Shown piece by piece: positions 31,817 to 41,453 of a stretch of DNA of 64,000 nucleotides. Every line of letters starts with the position of its first letter. Positions within the stretch are counted from its first letter, which is position 1. Both the position numbers and the translations under genes were made by a program. The notes beneath the pieces are model-generated. The model searched no databases. It had not been told where the DNA came from and was given only the letters and a program-made list of their open reading frames with translations. Origin of the DNA: Phanerochaete sordida (Eukaryota; Basidiomycota; Agaricomycetes; Polyporales; Phanerochaetaceae); the NCBI GenBank assembly GCA_019973155.2, contig BPQB01000008.1, positions 434,001 to 498,000 of the forward strand. Direction: 5' to 3'.

Positions 31817-32655
31817 ATGGCCTCCGCCAAACTTGCGACTCTGGTCATCCGGGTGAGTGCAGCCCGCACGCCGCCGGACGCTGCAGCTCAGACTCAGCAA
31901 GACGCTAGCGAAACCCATAAGCAACCAGATCAAGACGCAGGTGAAGCAGTGAGTGTGCTGCACGCTTGCGGCGGCGCGTGTCTGAGCGTGTGTGCAGGCA
32001 TGAGACGTTCCGCAACATCTGCGTCGGCCTCGCGCAGCGCATGCACCGCGGGGAGATACAGCTTCGCATGCGCCTCCTGGGCGAGTCCCCGAAGCATGTG
32101 CGGCCGCTCTCAGAGACCCGGTGAGCTCGGCAGTCTTCTTCTAGACGACATGCTGACCTTGCGTTACCAGGGCCATCGAGAACGGCGCGAACGCCTTGGC
32201 GGAAGGCTTCCTGTTCAGCGTCGCGGCGGCACTCATCCTGGCAGAAACGTGGCGCTCGTCACGGAACAATTCAAAGCGCAGAGAAGACGTCGACGATCGA
32301 ATAGGGGAGCTGCAAGAGCAGGTGACGGGGCTGACGGAGAAGGTCGACTCGCTGTCGAAAGGCTTCGAGGAGAAATGGGAAGAGGAGAGGGCCAGGTATG
32401 TTGCTTGTCTCGCCCGTGAAATTGTACTCACACGCAGAGTACAGAAACGACGAGCTTACCCGAATATTGGAGCGCGTCGTCGAGATTGGCCTGAGGGGAG
32501 GGTGGGCGGAGTTCGAGGGCACGCCTCTGACTCTGCCTCGCATTGAGCTGAATCAACGCCCAAACCGTGACCAGTCTTCTAGCACCCCTGCAGAAGCCCC
32601 AAGCGCACCTTCATCACCTCCAGATCAAACTACTCGGACTGACATAGACAAATAG
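31817..32655 (+). CDS. OPA3: OPA3-like mitochondrial protein
   Basis: Exons 31817-31852, 31902-31948, 31998-32120, 32171-32395 and 32445-32655 encode 213 aa. The N-terminus MASAKLATLVIRTLAKPISN and the block RNICVGLAQRMHRGEIQLRM are typical of the optic-atrophy-3 family. Then come RAIENGANALAEGFLFSVAA, with a membrane-compatible helix, and a coiled coil (IGELQEQVTGLTEKVDSL). OPA3 proteins are attached to mitochondrial membranes and affect organelle shape. The last intron has two nearby AG acceptors; only the second (TACAG) keeps RNDELTRILERVVEIGLRGG in frame. Confidence 0.9.
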
Positions 32656-33069
32656 ACCTCTCAGACTACAGAAGTGGACACTCAATGTATGCGCCTAATA
32701 TAATGCTCAATAATTTCTCCCCTCTGCAGGTCTGCTTTTCCCGCTGTTTCGCCCAAGTGTGCAGGACGCATGTCGAAGTGGTGATCATTCTCATCCTTCT
32801 ACGAGGAAGATTTTGGTACTACATTGATATTACAGGACCTGGTCTAAGGTAGGCTTGCAGCCGGGATATCTTCGATAAACAGAGGAATACATAGGTCACA
32901 CACGAATCCGAGCAAGCAGGCAGGCGCCTTTAACCGACGTCAGCCCTCCATGAAACAAAGTGAAACCGAGAACGAAACGGCATCAAGCCTCATACAGCCT
33001 CCTCGAGGCTTCCTTCACCCGGCGCAGCCCTGCGGCAGTAGGACCGCGCCGTGGGCACGCCGCGCGCCC
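32656..33069. other. intergenic region between converging genes
   Basis: No gene seen. Confidence 0.45.
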
Positions 33070-34408
33070 CTAGGGCCACTCGACGCGCTCGAGGCCGACG
33101 ACCCACCCGTTGCGCGCGCCGCGCGTCGCGTGCGTGATCCAGAGGTCCTTGTACTCGACGGCGCGCAGCCCGGTGTTGCGGCTCTCCTGCACGGCCTGCC
33201 CCCGTCAGCACACGCCCGGACACAGCGACGCGGGACTCACGTGCGCGGCGCGCTGCACGGCCTCCGCGGCCTCCTTCGCGAAGCGCACGCGCGTGAAGCG
33301 GCGGTACGCCTTCGTGCCGCGCACCGGGTCTGTGTACTCGTCCTGCAGGTTGATGTACGACCCGCGCTGCTCCAGGCCGCCGTCCTCCGTCGGGAACTAC
33401 AACCCTCGTCAGCCCCCGCCCCACAACACAAAAAAAAAACGACTGACGTCGACGTGCAGGTGCCCGCGCCGGTCGACACACGTCTCGAGCACGACGTCGC
33501 CGCCGCCGTCGACGGCGAAGCCCGCGTCCTCGAGCGCGTCGCCGAGCCGGAAGCCCGGCACGCCGCCGACCTTGAAGCGCACCGTGTACTCGCGCAGCCG
33601 CTGCGCGCGGCTCGGCGCGAACGCCTGCGGGATGCGCACGCGGCGCGGCGCGTACGCGCTCTCGGGCGTGTACGGCGTGTGCGGCGTCGTGGGCGTATAC
33701 GGCGTCGCGGGGGTCATGGGCGTGTACGGCGTCGCGGGCGTGGCCGGGGAGGTCGGCGTGGCGGGGCCGCTGGGCGCGTGGTGCGCGTACGCGGGGACGG
33801 CGAGGAACTGCTCGACGGCGGACATGCTCTGCGACGCGGGGAGCGCTGTGGTGTCGTAGAGCGGCGGCGGCGGCGGCGGGAGCTCTGCGGAGTGTGCGCG
33901 CGCGAGCTGCTGCCTATATGCGCGCGGGGGCGCCGTGTACGGGTGGTGCCGGTGCGCGGCGCGCGCGGGCGGTGCGGCGGCGGGCCTCGAGGCTGCGTGC
34001 GCGGGCTGCTGGGGCGGCATCGAGGACCACTCCGCTGAGGGCGTGGTGGCGTGTGTGTGGCTGTGCTGATTATGGGCTGGGTGTATTATGATTGGCAGGT
34101 CCTGGGCTACGAAGCCCATCTGGGGGGCATACTAGGGTTGTGTCAGAAATGAGTGTCTATGCTCGATGGCGGTGGATGTTTCGTACATAGTTTGAAGGAA
34201 CTAGCGACTCGCTCTGTGCATTGCTCAAATGAGCATCATGATGTCTCCGGGAAGTGGAAGCACTTACATTATATAACGACGAAAAGTCGAAGCCGGTAAA
34301 GTCGAAGTCGGCATTGGTAGAAGTCGAAGTATAACTGGTAGAGGGACCAGCGAATGATTGACCCGTGCAGGTCAACTCATGGTCAGCCAAGTGGAAGGCG
34401 TTGTACAT
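33070..34408 (-). CDS. conserved fungal protein with Tyr-Thr-Pro repeats
   Basis: Four exons (34268-34408, 33448-34131, 33241-33396, 33070-33195) encode 368 aa. The middle holds a Pro/Thr tract with repeated ATPYTPxTP units (about residues 165-200). The C-terminal half looks like a folded domain (LREYTVRFKVGGVPGFRLGD; HLHVDFPTEDGGLEQRGSYI; GTKAYRRFTRVRFAKEAAEA; VEYKDLWITHATRGARNGWV). The N-terminal exon MYNAFHLADHELTC is followed by a Ser/Thr/Phe-rich stretch ending FDFSSLYN. I do not recognise the family. The repeated Tyr-Thr-Pro units could be phosphorylation or WW-domain docking sites (inference). Exons join in phase 0 throughout. Confidence 0.7.
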
Positions 34409-35842
34409 TCCCAGGAGGGGAGCTGTGAGAGCGGCGGGGACGGTGCACCCCCGACCGATGTCATACCTATATACCGTGCCTCGAGTCCGCACAGGCAGTG
34501 AGCACACCCAATGACACACCTCTCGCAGGCCCTCCGTCGAGCGCACGACACAGGCCTGCATTCCGCGGAAGCGTCTTTTCGAAAGCTCGGGGGGCGCGCT
34601 GCGCGGACACGAGGGGCGCGCCGCACAGGAATCGCCCCCGCTCCTGCCGCGAAAGGGCACCCGCACGTCACCCTGCGCAGCCCCGCGCGCCGCGTGTGCG
34701 GCGCACGCGCGCCATCAGCGCGGGCTAGCCCCTTCGGGGCGTGCGCGGCCAGGGGCGGTGCGCCCGCTGCACCGCTCCGCGCGCTCGCGCTGCGCGATTG
34801 GCGCGCCCCGCCCCGCCGCGGCGCGCCCTGCGCCCGCCCGCCAGGCCCCGGGGCGCAGGCAGCGCTCGCCGCCGCGTCGCCGCGCACCCGACACGCGCGC
34901 CGACGGCCTCTGGACGTCGCGTGCGGCGTCGTCGCCGCGCCGTCGCCCGCCCGCGGACATCAGGCCCGCCATGAACCTGTGCGCTGAGGCGGGGGCTTTG
35001 ATTGATGGTTCAGGGTCCCGCCCGCCGTGCTCCCACCGGGGCTCGAGAACAAGGTTCGGCTGTCCGAGATTGGCAGGGCTGCCCTGCGCGCCTGCGCGCG
35101 CGGACGCGCGGATGACGTTGTGGACCCTGGCGGGCTCTTTCGCGCTGCTTATTGTGTCGGTCCGCGCGCGCGGCGCGCCATCTGCGCTGCACCGCCGCCG
35201 CCATTCAGTCGCGCCGCGGGCCAGCGCATGCGGTGCACGGCGCGAGGCGTGCGGGGGCCGCGTGCTGGGCTTCCGGACGCGTTCTGACGGACGCGGCGGG
35301 CGCGTGGCGTACAGCAACTCGGTGCGTCGGTGGGTTTTCTGTTAGATGACGCTGTTTGAGTTCGACCCGGGGGCCTGGCAGCGGAAAACACGCTGGGCGG
35401 CACAGGTTGGCGGCCCGGATTGTGCGGGCCAAGTCATCGATGGACTCGCCTTGGTGGCCTACGGGCCCGTTGGACAGCTTCAGAATCACCACGAGGATGG
35501 CGCGTTGTAGGCGAGAGAGGCCCCGGCACAGCACGCGGACGGGAAACGGGACGGTGGTCGTATGTCGGGCGCACTCGCCACAACGGCGGCCCTGATGCGC
35601 CATCACTCCGGGCGCCCAACATTGACCGCGCCAAGACGGCGGGTCAGGGCGGGCGTCGGTGCTCCATATCAGGCAGGCGCAAGGTTTGTGGCGCGGAGCC
35701 AATCTCCCGTCTCGCGTTGGCGCACAACTCCCGCCGACATAGCGTGTTCCCTTACATGACAAATATTCCATGATTATATCGAGTACAACAGACCTGGTGA
35801 TGAGACAGACGGGCAACCAAGCGAGCCGACACACATCCCGCG
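34409..35842. other. GC-rich gene-poor stretch
   Basis: About 1.4 kb with no convincing gene. From 34500 to 35350 the sequence is extremely GC- and CpG-rich, so several frames stay open on both strands by composition alone. On the minus strand around 35370-35570 a frame reads RLQRAILVVILKLSNGPVGH, which looks coding but connects to nothing. Confidence 0.5.
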
Positions 35843-37926
35843 CTAAGACGAGATGTCGAGCCCCGAGAGCTCTTTCCGGATCTCCGCCTCCGTCTCGATC
35901 TTTTTGAGCTGGGTAGCCTCCAGCCGCTCGCCCTTCTTCTGCTTCTCCTTGAGCTCGTCGATTGCCTTGAGCTGCAGGCACATCAGCACAGCGCCCACCA
36001 CGCAGAACACAGCGAACACGCACCTTCTTGTTCAGGTTCCGCACCTTCTTCGCAATCGGGTCCAACCCGCTCGCGTCGATCGCAGGCGTCGACGGCACAG
36101 AGCCGTTCGCGGGCGTCGCCGCGCCGCTGCCGTTCACGGGCACCTCGATGCTCGGCCGCGCGCCCTCCTCGCCCTCCCTCTTCGCGTTGCCGTCCTTGCC
36201 GTCCTTGCCGCCCTTGCGCTTCCGCCCGCGCTTGTCCGCGTCGCCGTTCCGCACGGGCGACGGCGACGTCGGCGCGCCGGGCACGTGCCGCCTGTGCACG
36301 CGCCCCGGCGCGGGGCTGCGGCTGTACCGCCCGTTCGGCGTCCCCGACGGGCTCGGCGTGTCCTCTGCGCGCATGTACACCGACGACGCCTCGAGCCCGC
36401 GCGCGCCCGGCGGCCGGTACGCGCCTGCGGGCCGCGCCGCGACGGGCTTCGCGACGGCCTGCAGCGCGTTGACGCTCGGCGAGGGTGCGGGCGCGGGCGG
36501 GATCTGCGCGGGGAACGGCGGTGCCGCATCGACGAGCGTGGGCCGCCATGACGCCTGGTAGAGCTCCTCCACGGGCTGGACGTGGACCAGCGGCCCCGTG
36601 CAGTGCCAGATCTTGATCCCGTTGTCGACACGCAGGCGGGGGGAGAGCGTCGCGGTGAGCAGGAAGCGGCCGTCAGGGGACCACTCGCAGTGGGACGTGT
36701 TCGATGCGTCGATGGTGGTGACCTTGTTCAGCGTGCGGCGGTCGTAGATGTCGACCTTGCCGGCCAGGTTGCCAAATCCGGCCAGGGCCATGAGGCGGCC
36801 CTGCGGGTTGAACGAGATGAAGTTGCAGAACGCAGTGCCAAAGTCGTGCAGGACCTTGGCGCGCTGGTCAAGCAGCGTCGTCTTTGCGGGCATGTCTGGA
36901 ACACTGTCAGCACGAAGAGCCCGCACGAGGTAAAGGGGGGCTCACATCCGTAGGTGACAGCGAACTCCTTGCTGTTGGGGCTCCAAGCAAAGTCGTGTAC
37001 AGGCCCTTCCTTGTCAAGCGTCACGCGACAGTCGAAAGTGCCTGACGCGCTGAGCAGGTACAGTCCCCCGGTCTCCCCGTAGTAGCTCTTGTTCGCCTGG
37101 TCGACTTCCGTGGAGGTGAGGATGAGAACGTGCGTCCCAATGGTGTTCCACTTGATCGTCGACCGATCAGACTTGAAGAAGTTCTTCTGGCTCAGAGGCG
37201 ACCCCGCGAGCGTGAGCAGGTTGTAGATCTTGACGCTAGCGGGCGCGCCCTGCAACAACAATCAGCACCGATCGGACGTCAGCAGCGCACTCGGCGCACC
37301 TTCTTTTCGGGAACGAAGACGGCGACAGAGGGGTTCAGGCCAGGGCTCAGGGTTATGCTGGCAGCGCCCTCGACCTTGAGCTTGTCGATGATGCCCTTCG
37401 ACCACTCCGCGGGGCGGAAGACCTGGATCTCCTGCGCCACGAGGCGCACGGCGTGCGACTCGGAGATCGTATACTGGAGGTCCCAGCCGTCGAGCGACTT
37501 CTGCGAAAACGCGATGAGCTCCTCGCCCGTGGAGACGGAGAACACCCGCAGGTTCTTGTGCTGCGCGCCGTCCTCGAGCTTCGCGGGGCGCTCCCAGGTC
37601 GAGAGGTACGTGCCGCGCGGCGAGAAGCTGAGCTCGAGCACGTTCGGGATCGCGAGCTCCTGGAGGAGCGTCGCGCTTTCGGCCTGGTATATCCGCACCG
37701 CGGTCGGGATCGCGTAGGCGAAGAGGCGGCCGTCCGAGCTGTACTGGTACGTCCGCGCGGGCACGTCGGGGCCCTCGAAGTTCTCCGCGGGCTCGTAGTT
37801 GGGGGATCCGCCGACGAGGCCCAGGCGTTTTTGTGCGCGGTCTGCGTGTGGGGTGTGAGACAACGGCTAGGCCTCCCACGACGGCGAAAACTCACAAGCA
37901 AACTGCTGAGAGGGCTGCGATGCCAT
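35843..37926 (-). CDS. translation initiation factor eIF2A
   Basis: Five exons (37896-37926, 37300-37841, 36946-37249, 36024-36895, 35843-35971) encode 625 aa. The N-terminus MASQPSQQFAYRAQKRLGLV and the block YQYSSDGRLFAYAIP open a WD-type beta-propeller that continues through FSPRGTYLSTWERP, FAWSPNSKEFAVTYG, FNFISFNPQGR-like strands (read as FISFNPQGRLMALAGFGNLA) and CEWSPDGRFLLTATLSPRLR. A Ser/Pro/basic linker (GRKRKGGKDGKDG) and a C-terminal helix (IDELKEKQKKGERLEATQLK) follow, as in eIF2A. The protein binds Met-tRNAi and the 40S subunit in a non-canonical initiation pathway. It is divergent from the small gene at 38197, with 270 bp between starts. Confidence 0.92.
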
Positions 37927-38196
37927 TGCGAGGGTTTGCAGGAGGGCAGAAGGGGGGAGGAAAGAGGGGACGGAAGCAAGTTAATGCCTCACTGTATAGG
38001 TCGCTGTGTGAGGAGGAAAATGTCCCAGAACGGCGATTACAGGTGTGCTCCGAATGTGGAAGGTAGTTCCCACGAATTCCTACTCGCTGCTCACGGTGAC
38101 GGAATTTCACTTTCCTCCGTTGTCCCATCGCGAACGATCGTGAGCTTCACGCTGGAGCTGAAGCAGTTATTATTTGGACTCTCTGTCCTCACCGCT

Positions 38197-38481
38197 ATGG
38201 CTAGCCAACACGTCTTGGACCATGCGCAAAACGTCTATCTCACCGTCACCACCTCGCCGTCGTTCGCCAACCCGCAGAGCCTCGCGATCCATCCAAGCGT
38301 GTCCTACCTCGGGAACGTGGGCGCGCTGCCCGACGTGCAGCTGCTCAGTGTCCCGCGCGAGAGCTGGGAGAGCGTCCGCGAGAGCGTGATGAGCACGCTG
38401 AGCCGTATGGATGGCGTACGGAGAGTAGATATGGAACAGCCTCCAAAGACGAGGGCGAAGCGGGGTGCGGACGAGCTCTAG
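38197..38481 (+). CDS. small conserved fungal protein
   Basis: A single exon of 94 aa starting MASQHVLDHAQNVYLTVTTS. Its compact composition (HPSVSYLGNVGALPDVQLLS, then VMSTLSRMDGVRRVDM) suggests one alpha/beta domain, with a basic C-terminus (RAKRGADEL). No signal peptide or membrane segment. I do not recognise a named family. The frame stays open far upstream through the antisense of eIF2A, but that part is only a shadow. Confidence 0.65.
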   Translation: MASQHVLDHAQNVYLTVTTSPSFANPQSLAIHPSVSYLGNVGALPDVQLLSVPRESWESVRESVMSTLSRMDGVRRVDMEQPPKTRAKRGADEL

Positions 38482-38769
38482 GTCGGACATGCGAGATACT
38501 GGTAAGTCGTTCTGCGCAGTGCCGGGCACATTGCGAGCCTGAAGGTCCCTCAATCAGGGTACCGATCTTCCCGATACCTTGTGGCCAACAACGATACCAT
38601 TTCATCGTCTGCTAAAGCAAGAGAACAGTCTCATCTCTCAATCGTAGCGCGTCAAGTGCCCATCTTCGAACAGTGACTATGTACTCCATGGCATACTGTA
38701 TAACATTGCAGGAAGCAGAATGACCAGATATAATACAGCAAGGGCAGATGCGCAGGAAGATGGGCGCCG

Positions 38770-40417
38770 CTATGTCTTCATGATCCATGGCTTGTTTGCC
38801 AAAGTCCATGCGTCCAAAGTTTTCCAGAACTGCGCTACCGTCGACTTATCGACGTGACGCCTATTCGGGTCGATCTGTGTGTTTGGTGTCAGTATCGAGT
38901 GAGAGTATGCTATCGGTCGCCGCCTCACCTTCAGCTCTGTAACGTTCCAGTCCTTGATTTTGGGATTCGGCGGGTCGCTGGTCAAGGATACGTAGAAGCC
39001 TTTCACTAAAGCACAGTAAGTTCAGAGCTTGAGGCGGATGGGACTCTACGAGACGCACCATGGTGGAAGAGGACCTTTGGGTCGTTCCATTTGTACGGCT
39101 TGAACTGCCATGCCTGGCCAGTCGTCATCACGCAGACCACTCGGTCCCAAGCGTCCTGGCCAAATTTGGATAGCGCTTCCGCAGAGTCCACAACGAAGTA
39201 CCTGCGCATTATCAGCGCTGACCTTCCGTGCAGGAGTTGAGGAGGACCCACCGCATCTGAATCTCCGTCTCCCGCCCCGAGCTGTCGATCGTGGTTCGTT
39301 TCCGGTAAATGGGGACCACATCCTCCGCACGGGGGTTGCCTTCTGACGCGGCATGCGCGCGCGCATCGTGAGGTGTTTCGAAGAATGCGTCTTGCAGGAA
39401 GCGTTTGACGTTGTGCATGGTGACTAGAGAGGTGGGTGACGAGGAGATGATGATGATAGGGAAGAGATTCTCTGCAAATTTGTTATTGGTATTCACAGGA
39501 GGGCAGATAGACTGAGGCAGCACGTACTGGCTTTCTTGGCTTGCAGTTTTGGATCTATGATGAACGAGTGTAAGCTCAGTGTTGTAAAGCGTCTTCTAGC
39601 TGCTCACCAGGTGTCTGTGGCGTTGAGACAGCTCCTCCTTTGCTCGTCTCTTTCATCTTCTTGAGCTTCTCAGCGAACCCTGTCTTGACACTGCTGAAAT
39701 TCTGGGAGATGATGGTCTCAGCGCAGGACTGAACGGGAGCTGAGAGTTCATCGTACATTGGGCTTTACGCCATGTAGGACGGTGTTCCTGTCTCGAAGCT
39801 CAATCTCTCCGAGTTTGATTTTCTTGACCACCTCAACATCCGCGAGGTCAGGAACGTATTTCCGCTTGGTTGGAGAGGAGTGTGTGTCCGTATGTCGCGA
39901 CGAATGAGACCTTGAGGGCAAAGCAGCTGCACCACGTTGGGGAGAGCCTGGGGGTGTCGTGGTCTCTGCTACACAAGCATCAGTGCTGCGCGTGAATGTC
40001 AATTGGCAGCACTTTACACTCACAAGGAACGGGGATGAGATTCGGTAGATCACTGGTCCTGCCTTCGAGCCAGTCTACCACGCTCTTCCGCTCCGTGATA
40101 CTGACGAAGCCGACCGCGAGGCCATTCTCCCTCGCCTGCTTCATGTACTCCGCACCAGACGCGTCCCTGAGCAGCCATGCTAGGTACACTGCATCGAGAG
40201 TGAAGAAATCTTTGGGGCTAGTTGACGGATCCGTAGAGGACGAGCCCGGCTTGCGGAGGCGGGTTGGCGTGGACTTGGGGAGTGTCACCGACGCTGAGAG
40301 TATGAGGTGCGTCGCTGACTGTAGCGACTCGGTTGGGCCAGAGTCATTAGAGTACTTGATTTGTGACTTGGATTTGATTGCCTGGCGCAAGGCCTGCAGA
40401 GGGTCGGTCGAGCTCAT
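38770..40417 (-). CDS. CDC73: Paf1 complex subunit Cdc73 (parafibromin)
   Basis: Eight exons (40024-40417, 39757-39968, 39608-39701, 39528-39554, 39252-39471, 39059-39201, 38929-39005, 38770-38874) encode 423 aa. The N-terminal domain shows DPLQALRQAI, FFTLDAVYLAWLLRDASGAE and ENGLAVGFVSITERKSVVDW. The linker carries KRKYVPDLADVEVVKKIKLG and VLHGVKPNNFSSVKTGF. The C-terminal Ras-like domain runs from PIIIISSSPTSLVTMHNVK through RYFVVDSAEALSKFGQDAW, WQFKPYKWNDPKVLFHHVKG to the end. Cdc73 couples RNA polymerase II elongation to histone modification. One exon is only 27 nt. Length and all blocks match the fungal family. Confidence 0.93.
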
Positions 40418-41453
40418 CGTGGACGGCTGCCTCGACGCGAGCAACCCGCCCGCGAGACGAGAGCGGGGGGTACGTGGGAAAATACCCAAATCCGGGAGCT
40501 GCCACGTGACTCGAGCAGAACGACCATAAATTCGAAATTTTTGCCTCGCTTTCAAGCGTCCACCACCATCTCTTGCCGCAACTTCGCGCGTTTCCCTACC
40601 TTCATGACCGTGCAGAGAGTCATCATGACTTGACCAACGGTCTTGTTGGTTCATAGGTTGTCTCGCGCGCTCTCACGACGCGTAGAGGACGTTATTTCTA
40701 AAGAGTGAGTTCGCGTATCTTTTCGCCTGGAGTGATGACATCTCTGCCGCCCCAGTCCTAGCCATAAGTGGCGGTGACGACAGGCAGAGCAACAGCCAAA
40801 CATATTGCACCACTGACCCAACTTTGACTGCAATTCTTGACATGTTTTGCTGACCACACTTTGCAGACGTCTTCCCATCTTGCGGCCGATTGCAAGCAAG
40901 GCCCTTCCTCTACTGGCATCGCTGCAGCTGTAAGTAGCAAATTTTCCTGCGCTTCGTGTCACTGGCGCGGTATGGGATGATCCTCAACCGAAAGCAATTA
41001 GGAAGTGCCGTCTGAAGCACTCCTTCGGGAGTCGCACTTGTCGAGACCCGGTTCTCTGAACCTTTGCCATGACACAACAAAATGCCATGTTCACAGTGCT
41101 AATCACCCTGTTTAGATGATTGACGTGAGCGATGTCTCCGGTCTGGACGGGACATACTCGGGTACGTATACATTCGCCCTTGCGATTCTCTCATCTACCT
41201 CTCCCTGTACTCCATCCTTGTCTGTGCATGTCAGTAGCGTAGCGGTCAATAGAATGGTCTCAGTCTTCAATTTGTGCTAGTGTGTCGAAACGTCCAAGAA
41301 GCGTCGACGTCGAGGCCGATGACGAGGGTAAACCTCGACGCCGGTTACCACCGGTTGGGCGTCTAATCGTGTAACGCGTACGTCGGAGTGGAGGTACACC
41401 GCACAAGACATCTTTCTCTCCTTCCACATCGTCGACCACGTTGAGCGGCCACC
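40418..41453. other. intergenic region with unexplained coding-like segments
   Basis: Upstream of both CDC73 (minus) and the intersectin-like gene (plus). On the plus strand, short frames with good splice signals read MIDVSDVSGLDGTYSG (about 41117-41161) and RPRSVDVEADDEGKPRR followed by a stop (about 41284-41373), but I could not join them in one consistent frame. A small unannotated gene or a spliced 5' leader is possible. Confidence 0.35.

Noticed and set aside
32950..34038. 362-codon plus-strand frame rich in Arg and Ala
   Set aside because: Antisense of the Tyr-Thr-Pro repeat protein; the minus-strand frames join cleanly through four exons.
34511..35345. Several long overlapping frames on both strands
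   Set aside because: Stops are depleted because of extreme GC content; none shows plausible domains or splice structure.
37453..38481. 342-codon plus-strand frame ending with the 94-aa protein
   Set aside because: The upstream two-thirds is antisense to eIF2A; only the part from 38197 looks like protein.
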